Below, one piece after another: positions 57,718 to 64,000 of a DNA stretch of 64,000 nucleotides. Positions within the stretch are counted from its first letter, which is position 1; each line of letters begins with the position of its first letter. The notes beneath the pieces were generated by a model. That model was not told where the DNA came from. It did no database searches and worked only from the letters and a program-made list of their open reading frames with translations. Origin of the DNA: JAJPHF01 sp035293805 (GTDB taxonomy: Bacteria; Chloroflexota; UBA6077; JAJPHF01); the NCBI GenBank assembly GCA_035293805.1, contig DATGMD010000080.1, positions 5,706-69,705 on the forward strand, given 5' to 3'. The position numbers and the translations under genes were made by a program.

Positions 57718-60288
57718 GTGCGCATTCCGCTGAGCTGGCTGCGCGAGTACGTCATGGTCGAGGTGCCGGTCGAGGACCTGGCGCACCGCCTCACGATGGC
57801 CGGCGTCGAGGTCGGTGCTGTCGAGCGCCTGGGCGCGGCGTGGGAGCGCGTGGTCGTCGGCCGCATCGAGTCGCTGGAGCCGCACCCGAGCAATCCGGGC
57901 TTGCAAGTAGCGCGGGTCGACGTGGGCGAGGGCACGCGCAGGCTGGTGACCGGCGCGACGAACCTGGCGGCGGGCGACCGCGTGCCGGTGGTGCTGGAGG
58001 GCGGGGTCCTGGCGTCGGGCCGCATCGAGCGCCGCGCGTTCGGCGGCGTCGCCTCCGAGGGCATGCTCTGCTCGGGCGCCGAGCTAGGCATCGCGGAGGA
58101 CCGCTCGGGCATCTACGTGCTGGAGGCGGACGCGCCGGTGGGTGCGCTGCTGGCCGACTACCTGGGCGACGTGGTGCTGGACCTGGACGTGACGCCGAAC
58201 CGGCCCGATCTCCTGAGCGTGGTGGGCGTGGCCCGCGAGGTGGGCGCGCTCACCGGCACGCCGCTGCACGCGCCCGCGACGGCGCCGCCCACTGGGCCCA
58301 CGCCCGTCGAGCGGCTCATCACGGTGACGATCGAGGCGCCCGATCTCTGCCCGCGCTACTCCGCCACGGTGATCGAGGGTGTGCGCATCGGGCCGTCGCC
58401 CCTCTGGCTGCAGCGCCGCCTGTACCTGGCCGGCATGCGGCCGATCAGCAACGTGGTGGACGTGACGAACTACGTGATGCTGGAGCTGGGCCAGCCGCTG
58501 CACGCCTTCGACGCGGACACCCTGCGCGGCGGCATCGTCGTGCGGCGAGCGCGGCCGGGCGAGCGCATCCGCACGATCGACGACGTGGACCGCGCCCTGA
58601 GTCCCGATATGCTGGTGATCGCCGACGCGGAGCGGCCGATCGCCGTGGCGGGCGTGATGGGCGGCGCCGACACCGAGGTAAGCGCCGCCACGACGCGCCT
58701 GGTGCTGGAGTCGGCGCACTTCGACCCGCGCAGCGTGCGCCGCACCGGCCGTGCGCTGCGCCTGGCGAGCGAGGCGTCGCGGCGCTTCGAGCGCGGCGTC
58801 GATCCGGGCGGCACGACGCGCGCCGCCGACCGCGCCACGGCGCTCATCGTGCAGCTCGCGGGCGGCCAGGCGGCCGCGGGCCACGTGGACGAGTACCCCG
58901 TGCCCGAGCCGCCGCACACGATCAGGGTCAGCGCGGCGGGCGTCAGCGGCCTGCTCGGTCAACACTACAGCGCCGACGTGATCGGCGCCACGCTGCGCTC
59001 GCTCGGCTTCGAGGTCGAGCCTGCGCCCGTGCCCTCACCCCCCGCCCTCTCCCAGAGGGGGCCAGATGTACTCCCCTCTCCCCCCGGGAGCGAATCAACC
59101 GTACTCCCCTCTCCCCCTGGGAGAGGGGCCGGGGGTGAGGGCGCTCTCCTCGTCCGTGTGCCCAGCTTCCGGCGGGACGTGGAGGGGCCGGCGGACATCG
59201 CCGAAGAAGTCGCGCGCATCCACGGCTACGACACGATCCCCACGGCGCTGCCCGCGGGGCGGCTGCCCGAGCCCTGGACCGACCCCCGGCGGGCGTTGGC
59301 GGAGACGACGAAGCGGACGCTGGTGGCGTGCGGCTATCAGGAAGTCATCACCTACTCGCTCGTGGACGGCGACGATCTGCGACGGCTCGACAGCGCGGCG
59401 GTGTGGCCTCCTCCGGCCCTCCCGAACGCCGGCGAAGGCGAGGCGCGGTCCATCGATGCTGCAGCGATCCCCGAGCGGGATGCCGCGCTGATCCCCGTCT
59501 ACAACCCGATGAGCCAGGACCGGGCCTACCTGCGGACGACCCTGCTCGGCAGCTTGCTGCAAACGGTAGCGGCGAACGTGCGGCACCGTGAGCGGGTCTA
59601 CCTGTTCGAGCTGGGAAGCGTGTACCTGCCGCCACTCGACCCGCTGCCGGCCGAGGCGCTTCGCCTGGGGCTGGTGCTCACCGGCCCGCGCGCGCCGGTG
59701 GCCTGGAACCAGCCGGCCGAGCCCGGCGACTTCTTCGACTTGAAAGGCGCGATCGAGGCCGTCCTGCGGGCGCTCTGGGTGTCGGGGGTGCGCTTCGTGC
59801 CCGAGACGCATCCCGCCCTGCACCCGGGGCGCAGCGCGGCGGTCTGGGCCGGCGACGTGCGGCTGGGTGTGTGCGGCCAGGTGCATCCGCTGGTGGCCGA
59901 GCGCTTCGAGCTGGAGGGCCGCGCGGTGTACGCGGCGGAGCTAGAGTTCGCCGCGCTGGTGCGCGTGGCGGGCGAGCAGCCGCCGTACACGCCGCTGCCG
60001 CGCCTCCCGGGCGTGGCGATGGACCTCGCGGTCGTCGTGGCCGAGGCGGTGCCCGAGGCCGACGTGGCGGCCGCCATCCGGGCCGCGGGCGAGCCCCTGC
60101 TCGCCGAGGTCCGGCTGTTCGACGTGTACCGCGGCGCGCCGATCCCCGCCGGCCACAAGAGCCTCGCGTACGCGCTCGTCTACCGCGCGCCCGACCGGAC
60201 GCTCACGGACGAGGAGACGGCGGCGCGCCAGGCGGCCGTCGAGGCGGCGCTCCGGCAGCAATTCGGCGCTACGATTCGGGGACGTTAA
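57718..60288 (+). CDS. pheT: Phenylalanine-tRNA ligase beta subunit
   Basis: GTG start, 856 aa. Domains in order: N-terminal tRNA-binding domain about 40-150 (VVGRIESLEPHPSNPGLQVA), B3/B4 editing region about 200-400 (MLELGQPLHAFDADTLRGG), B5 about 400-500, catalytic-like fold, and FDX-ACB domain about 760-856 (LPRLPGVAMDLAVVVAEAVP, HKSLAYALVYRAPDRTLTDE). About residues 438-479 hold a Pro/Ser/Gly-rich insertion which is a dispersed palindromic repeat read in frame. Confidence 0.95.
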   Translation: MRIPLSWLREYVMVEVPVEDLAHRLTMAGVEVGAVERLGAAWERVVVGRIESLEPHPSNPGLQVARVDVGEGTRRLVTGATNLAAGDRVPVVLEGGVLASGRIERRAFGGVASEGMLCSGAELGIAEDRSGIYVLEADAPVGALLADYLGDVVLDLDVTPNRPDLLSVVGVAREVGALTGTPLHAPATAPPTGPTPVERLITVTIEAPDLCPRYSATVIEGVRIGPSPLWLQRRLYLAGMRPISNVVDVTNYVMLELGQPLHAFDADTLRGGIVVRRARPGERIRTIDDVDRALSPDMLVIADAERPIAVAGVMGGADTEVSAATTRLVLESAHFDPRSVRRTGRALRLASEASRRFERGVDPGGTTRAADRATALIVQLAGGQAAAGHVDEYPVPEPPHTIRVSAAGVSGLLGQHYSADVIGATLRSLGFEVEPAPVPSPPALSQRGPDVLPSPPGSESTVLPSPPGRGAGGEGALLVRVPSFRRDVEGPADIAEEVARIHGYDTIPTALPAGRLPEPWTDPRRALAETTKRTLVACGYQEVITYSLVDGDDLRRLDSAAVWPPPALPNAGEGEARSIDAAAIPERDAALIPVYNPMSQDRAYLRTTLLGSLLQTVAANVRHRERVYLFELGSVYLPPLDPLPAEALRLGLVLTGPRAPVAWNQPAEPGDFFDLKGAIEAVLRALWVSGVRFVPETHPALHPGRSAAVWAGDVRLGVCGQVHPLVAERFELEGRAVYAAELEFAALVRVAGEQPPYTPLPRLPGVAMDLAVVVAEAVPEADVAAAIRAAGEPLLAEVRLFDVYRGAPIPAGHKSLAYALVYRAPDRTLTDEETAARQAAVEAALRQQFGATIRGR
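59032..59153 (+). repeat. REP-like repeats inserted in frame within pheT
   Basis: The sequence has CCTCTCCCAGAGGGGG, CTCCCCTCTCCCCCCGGGAG and CTCTCCCCCTGGGAGAGGGG palindromic units, separate from coding logic. Length about 122 bases keeps the frame open and adds about 40 aa (SPPALSQRGP, GAGGEGALL). Confidence 0.7.
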
Positions 60289-60457
60289 CCGCGCCCTCGC
60301 TAGCGCACGGCGCGCCCCCAGGCTCACAATTTAGGCGTCTGGTACTCGCGTCGTGCGCAGGGCGGCGCGTGGTTCTCCTTGCCACCTCCCGGGCCACGAA
60401 GTACTGGGCAATGGCGTCCATCGGACCCTGACCAGCTTGCGGGAGGGCGGGGGAGCC

Positions 60458-61030
60458 ATGCCGAATCTGTTCGACGCGCTCCTAGCGGCCATCGTGCTCG
60501 GGGCGATGATCTGGGGTTGGCGGACGGGCGTGCTGCGCCAGCTCGTGGCCGTCAGCGCCGCGATGGTGGCGTTCATGGTGGCCGAGGCGCTCTACGAGCC
60601 GCTCGGCGGCGCCTTCAACGACGCCGCGCTCGTGCGCACGCCGGCCTTCTTCCAGGGAATGTCCTATCTGCTCGTGATGTGCTTCGTCGCGGCGACCTGG
60701 TTCGTGCTCATCCGGCGTCTCTATCCTTACACTCGGCTCGGCGAGGAAACGGACAGTACAATTCGAGGTCTGGATAGCCTGGGTGGCATGCTTCTTGGAC
60801 TGCTGCTCGGGGTCCTGCTGATGATCGCCACGGTGGGTGTGGCCGAGGTGCTCGTGTACGGGCGCTGGCCATTTCTCGAGTCCAGTACGCGGCGCTCGAC
60901 CGTCCACTACGCGATTCAGGACTCGCTCATCGTGCGTACGCTGTTCAAAGAGGCGCCCGACTTCGCCGACTACGTGGGCCACTGGGTGCCGGGCGTGGCC
61001 ATCGCGCAAGAGGGACGAATTCAGCCGTGA
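60458..61030 (+). CDS. CvpA family membrane protein
   Basis: Start at 60458 after GGAGGGCGGGGGAG. 190 aa with about four transmembrane helices: FDALLAAIVLGAMIWGWRTG, VAVSAAMVAFMVAE, SYLLVMCFVAATWFVL, LGGMLLGLLLGVLLMIA. The mostly hydrophobic CvpA/colicin V production pattern fits. Its stop overlaps the mutS2 start (GTGA). Confidence 0.75.
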   Translation: MPNLFDALLAAIVLGAMIWGWRTGVLRQLVAVSAAMVAFMVAEALYEPLGGAFNDAALVRTPAFFQGMSYLLVMCFVAATWFVLIRRLYPYTRLGEETDSTIRGLDSLGGMLLGLLLGVLLMIATVGVAEVLVYGRWPFLESSTRRSTVHYAIQDSLIVRTLFKEAPDFADYVGHWVPGVAIAQEGRIQP

Positions 61031-63543
61031 AGCGTAGCGACTACGAGGCGCTCGAGTTAGACAAGGTGCTTGCCCGGCTCGCCGCTCACACGGCGTTCTC
61101 GGCGTCGCACGCGCTGGCGCTCGCACTCGAGCCGACGACCGACGTGGCGGAGGCGCGCCGGCGCCAGGCCGCGACCGCTGAGGCGCGGACCCTGCGCGCG
61201 CAGCGTCCCACGCTGACGGTGGGCGGTGCCCACGACGTGCGGCCGCTGCTGCGCCGGGCGGCCGTGGGGGGCGTGCTCCAGCCCACCGAGCTGCTGGACG
61301 TGGCCTCCACGGGGCGGGCGGCGGCGATCCTCAAGACGACCGTGCTCAAGCACACGGACGAGCTGCCTGCGCTCGCGCGCATCGCCGAGCGGCTGGGCGA
61401 GCACCGCGCGGTCGTGGAGGCCGTCGACCGCGCGATCGGTGATGGTGGCGAGGTGCTCGACGATGCCAGCCCCACGCTGCGCCAGCTTCGCCTCCAGGTC
61501 CGCGGCGCCTACGGCCGGCTGATGGACAAGCTGCAAGAGCTGCTCGGCTCGCCGGCCTACCGCTCGGCGCTCCAGGAGCCGATCGTCACGATGCGCGAGG
61601 GCCGCTACGTCGTGCCGATCAAGGTGGAGTACCGCAACCAGGTGCGGGGTATCGTTCACGACCAGTCGGCCAGCGGCGCGACGGTGTTCGTCGAGCCGCT
61701 GGCGGTGCTCGACCTCACGAACCGCTGGCGCGAGCTACAGATCGAGGAGCAGCGCGAGGTCGAGCGCGTGCTGGCCGAGCTGAGCGGGCTGATTGGCGCC
61801 GACCACTACGGGCTGGAAGCAAGCGTCGAGGCGCTGGCCGAGCTAGACCTGCACTTCGCCATGGCCCGCCTTGCGGAAGAGCAGCGCGCGACCCGCCCCG
61901 ACCTGCGGGCGCCGCGCGCGCTCTCCCCCCCGGCCCCTCTCCCAGGAGGCGAGGGGCGCGCGGCCAGCCCCCTCTCCCCAGGCGCGGAGGCGAGTGGTGC
62001 GGGGAGCAGGTCTAGCGCCCTCTCCCCCTGGGAGAGGGCGGGGGGTGAGGGCACGCGCCCCCCCGTCCTCCGCTTCGTCGAGGCGCGGCACCCGCTGCTG
62101 ACGGGCGAGGTGGTGCCGATCAGCGTCGAGCTGGGGCGCGACTTCGACGTGCTGCTGATCACCGGCCCGAACACGGGCGGCAAGACGGTGGCGCTCAAGA
62201 CGATCGGGCTGCTGGCGCTGATGGCGCAGTGCGGCTTGCAGTTACCGGCCGCCGACGGCTCGTTCAGCACGGTGTTCGACGGCGTCTACGCCGACATCGG
62301 CGACGAGCAGAGCATCGAGCAGAGCCTGTCTACCTTCTCGTCCCACGTCACGCGGATCGTCAGCATCCTGCAAGCGGCCGACAATCGCTCGCTGGTGCTG
62401 CTGGACGAGCTGGGCGCCGGCACCGATCCCCAGGAGGGCTCGGCGCTGGCCCGCTCGATCCTGCGCTACTTGCAGGAGCGCGGCTGCATCGTCGTGGCGA
62501 CGACGCACTACTCGGAGCTGAAGACCTACGCGCATCTGACGCCGCGCGTCGAGAACGCCTCGGTGGAGTTCGACCTGGACACGCTGTCGCCGACCTACCG
62601 CCTCAGCGTGGGGTTGCCCGGACGCTCGAACGCGCTGGCGATCGCGACGCGGCTGGGGATGCCGGCGTCCGTCGTCGAGGGCGCGCGGGATCTGCTCGCC
62701 CCTGAGAACGTCGCGGTCGAGCAGTTGCTGGCGGAGATTCAGCAGGAGCGGGCGGCGGCCGCGGCGGCGCGCGAGCGGGCGGCGCGGGCGGCCGAGGACG
62801 CGGCGAAGCTGCTGGCGCGGCGCGAGCGCCAGGTGACGGCGGTCGAGCAGGAGCGCGAGGCCATCTGGCGGCGCGCGCGCCAGGAGTCGGAGGCGATGCT
62901 GGCCGACCTGCGCCGCGAGGTCCAGCGCGAGCTAGCCGCGGCGCGGGCCGCGCGCGCCGATCGGACCGCCGTCGAGGAGATCGCCGACCGGGCGGCCGCG
63001 CTCGCGCCCGTCGCGGCGCCCGAGTCGCGCCAGTGGCGCCGCGCGCGGCCGGCGCCGCCGCCCCCGCCGCCGGTGGCCGTGGGCGCCCGCGTGGGCGTGC
63101 CGCGGCTGAACGCGCGCGGCGTCGTGCGTTCGCTTAGCGCCGACGGGCGCGAGGCCGAGGTGGAGATGGGCGGCCTGCGCGTGCGCGTCAAGACGGCGGA
63201 GCTGACGCCGCCCGACGCGGTCGAGGCCGGGAGCGAGGAGCCCGCGCCGGTGACCTACGTGCCCGCTGCGCCGCCGCTGCCGGCGCCGAGCGGCCCGGTG
63301 CCGCTGGAGCTGGACCTGCGCGGGCAGCGCGCGGCCGAGGCAACGGAAGCGGTCGAGCGCTACCTGGACGATGCGGTGCTGGCGGGGCTGCCGGCCGTGC
63401 GGATCATCCACGGCCACGGGACCGGCGCAGTGCGCAAGGCGGTACGCGACCTGCTGTCGCGACACTCGCTCGTGCGAAGCTGGGCGCCCGCCGACCGCCG
63501 CGCCGGCGGCGACGGTGCCACCGAGGTGCAGCTCGCCGGCTAG
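61027..63543 (+). CDS. mutS2: Endonuclease MutS2
   Basis: GTG start overlapping the cvpA stop. 838 aa: N-terminal MutS-like core (VLARLAAHTAFSAS), Walker A GPNTGGKT near residue 379, Walker B VLLDELGAGTDP, ATTHYSELKTYA, a coiled-coil (AAAARERAARAAEDAAKLLA), and a C-terminal Smr domain (LELDLRGQRAAEATEAVERY, IHGHGTGAVRKAV) with the LDLR nuclease motif. It acts on branched DNA or stalled ribosomes. Residues about 297-345 are a Pro/Gly-rich insertion made of palindromic repeat DNA. Confidence 0.95.
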   Translation: MKRSDYEALELDKVLARLAAHTAFSASHALALALEPTTDVAEARRRQAATAEARTLRAQRPTLTVGGAHDVRPLLRRAAVGGVLQPTELLDVASTGRAAAILKTTVLKHTDELPALARIAERLGEHRAVVEAVDRAIGDGGEVLDDASPTLRQLRLQVRGAYGRLMDKLQELLGSPAYRSALQEPIVTMREGRYVVPIKVEYRNQVRGIVHDQSASGATVFVEPLAVLDLTNRWRELQIEEQREVERVLAELSGLIGADHYGLEASVEALAELDLHFAMARLAEEQRATRPDLRAPRALSPPAPLPGGEGRAASPLSPGAEASGAGSRSSALSPWERAGGEGTRPPVLRFVEARHPLLTGEVVPISVELGRDFDVLLITGPNTGGKTVALKTIGLLALMAQCGLQLPAADGSFSTVFDGVYADIGDEQSIEQSLSTFSSHVTRIVSILQAADNRSLVLLDELGAGTDPQEGSALARSILRYLQERGCIVVATTHYSELKTYAHLTPRVENASVEFDLDTLSPTYRLSVGLPGRSNALAIATRLGMPASVVEGARDLLAPENVAVEQLLAEIQQERAAAAAARERAARAAEDAAKLLARRERQVTAVEQEREAIWRRARQESEAMLADLRREVQRELAAARAARADRTAVEEIADRAAALAPVAAPESRQWRRARPAPPPPPPVAVGARVGVPRLNARGVVRSLSADGREAEVEMGGLRVRVKTAELTPPDAVEAGSEEPAPVTYVPAAPPLPAPSGPVPLELDLRGQRAAEATEAVERYLDDAVLAGLPAVRIIHGHGTGAVRKAVRDLLSRHSLVRSWAPADRRAGGDGATEVQLAG
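61915..62062 (+). repeat. REP-like repeats inserted in frame within mutS2
   Basis: GCGCTCTCCCCCCCGGCCCC, CTCTCCCCAGGCGCGG and CCCTCTCCCCCTGGGAGAGG units lie inside the coding sequence between the clamp and ATPase parts, preserving frame and adding about 49 aa. Confidence 0.7.
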
Positions 63544-63595
63544 CCAGGTGCTGCAGCGGTTGTCGCGGCCATGGCGCCGCTATGCCTTGGCGGTA

Positions 63596-63876
63596 GCGTA
63601 GGGCCGGGGCTCGTCCCCTGCCGCCCGGCCGGCGCTGCGGCTGTTCGCCTCCTCCAGCGAAGCGGGCGCAGGGCTGGCCGGCGGCCTGATAGCCGTCCAC
63701 CTCGTCGTAGAAGCTGTTCCTCTCTTCCGGCGAAGCGGACGTAGGGCAGCGGCTCGTCCCCTGCCGCCCGCCCGGCGCGGCGGCTGTTTCCCTCTTCCGG
63801 CGAAGCGGACGTAGGGCAGGGGCTTGTCCCCTGCCGCCGGGCCGTCGGGGTGGCTTCAGCGTCTTGAAAATCGCTC
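63596..63876. repeat. 70-bp tandem array of dispersed repeat B
   Basis: Units with GTAGGGCAGGGGCTCGTCCC-type cores at 63598, a degenerate one near 63666, 63741 and 63811. The spacer TCTTCCGGCGAAGCGGAC repeats too. Period is about 70 bases. The last unit ends AATCGCTCTA, where the IS630-like end begins. Confidence 0.7.
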
Positions 63877-63930
63877 TAGTACTCCGTCACGCGTGAATTG
63901 CGAGGCGGTTGTGATCATGGTATGCTGCGT

Positions 63931-63952
63931 AGCCTCCCGTGTGAAGGAGGCT
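63931..63952 (+). promoter_or_regulatory. Hairpin sequestering the ribosome binding site
   Basis: AGCCTCC (63931-63937) pairs with GGAGGCT (63946-63952), hiding the AAGGAGG site just before the GTG start. This may limit transposase translation. Confidence 0.5.
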
Positions 63953-63956
63953 GCGT

Positions 63957-64000
63957 GTGAACACCAAATACGCCGTCAAGCTCTCCGAGGCCGAGCGCGC
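63957..64000 (+). CDS. Probable IS630-type transposase, N-terminus only
   Basis: GTG start, reading MNTKYAVKLSEAERA before the window ends. AAGGAGG stands 7-8 bases upstream. K-Y-x-V-x-L-x-x-x-E-R is the usual opening of IS630-family transposase helix-turn-helix domains, and the CTAGT end with TA fits that family. Only 14 codons are visible, so the call is tentative. Confidence 0.5.
   Translation, partial: MNTKYAVKLSEAER

Larger units (their letters stand above)
63876..64000 (+). mobile_element. IS630-like insertion sequence, left end
   Basis: The sequence from CTAGTACTCCGTCACGCGTG (63876) onward matches the MITE terminal repeat at 38627-38704. It is followed by a transposase-like start at 63957. 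The right end is outside the window. Confidence 0.55.

Noticed and set aside
63598..63876. Periodic repeat array as CRISPR
   Set aside because: The whole 70-bp unit repeats, including the spacer, so it is a tandem repeat.
1..64000. tRNA and rRNA genes
   Set aside because: I looked for T-loop-like GGTTCGAATCC motifs and acceptor stems and saw none. A covariance-model scan would be needed to exclude unusual ones.

Overview
The window is very GC-rich bacterial DNA carrying repeat families of the kind common in high-GC Chloroflexota. The gene content also fits that phylum: amidohydrolase_2 paralogs, orphan NMT1/THI5-like binding lipoproteins, Rieske proteins, a luciferase-like monooxygenase, DoxX-like proteins and half-size ChrA proteins. 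The phylum is an inference from style; there is no rRNA to test it, and I saw no tRNA, rRNA or CRISPR array.

Layout. 1-6.7 kb: start of a CoxL-type molybdoenzyme, an amidohydrolase and three exported or membrane-anchored glycoside-hydrolase-like proteins. 6.7-8.4 kb: decayed phage-like block between two copies of an 18-bp direct repeat. 8.4-12.7 kb: oxidative cluster with a Rieske ferredoxin, a ChrB-N protein, then a six-ligand heme-oxygenase-like di-metal protein, a second Rieske ferredoxin, a GlcG/HbpS protein and a binding lipoprotein behind a clear promoter/operator. 12.8-13.6 kb: GNAT remnant and VapBC. 13.7-18 kb: FMN alpha-hydroxyacid dehydrogenase, an SDR without its Tyr/Lys, a four-domain rhodanese and a cysteine-dioxygenase-like cupin. 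18-23.6 kb: two binding lipoproteins, a DUF433/DUF5615 pair, an amidohydrolase and a HicB-like antitoxin. 23.6-32.4 kb: Rieske oxygenase, tandem GlcG protein, LLM, DoxX protein, split ChrA pair, LigB-type dioxygenase and a VOC protein. 32.5-34.9 kb: an island that looks lower in GC, with a glycosyltransferase and a membrane protein carrying a duplicated seven-cysteine domain. 35-43 kb: amidohydrolases, an orphan immunity protein, a binding protein-SDR-binding protein operon, and a GrdB-like gene with an in-frame UGA followed by a bacterial-SECIS-like hairpin. 43-54 kb: FolB, a dUTPase-like protein, a baseplate-J-like membrane protein, TPR, an ECF sigma/anti-sigma operon, a debranching enzyme, an SDR and an IS66 remnant. 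54-64 kb: BBE-type FAD oxidase, then the core block rpmI-rplT-pheS-pheT-cvpA-mutS2, a 70-bp tandem repeat and the left end of an IS630-like element.

The accessory part reads as a scavenging catabolic repertoire: surface lipoproteins bind small organic molecules, and hydrolases, oxygenases and flavin enzymes process them. None of the five binding proteins has a permease or ATPase gene here. The strongest leads are the likely selenoprotein (42295-43164), the duplicated cysteine-rich domain (33383-34474), the operator-controlled di-metal oxygenase/Rieske operon (9770-12655), REP-type repeats inserted in frame inside pheT and mutS2, and a 78-bp MITE sharing its terminus with the IS630-like element.
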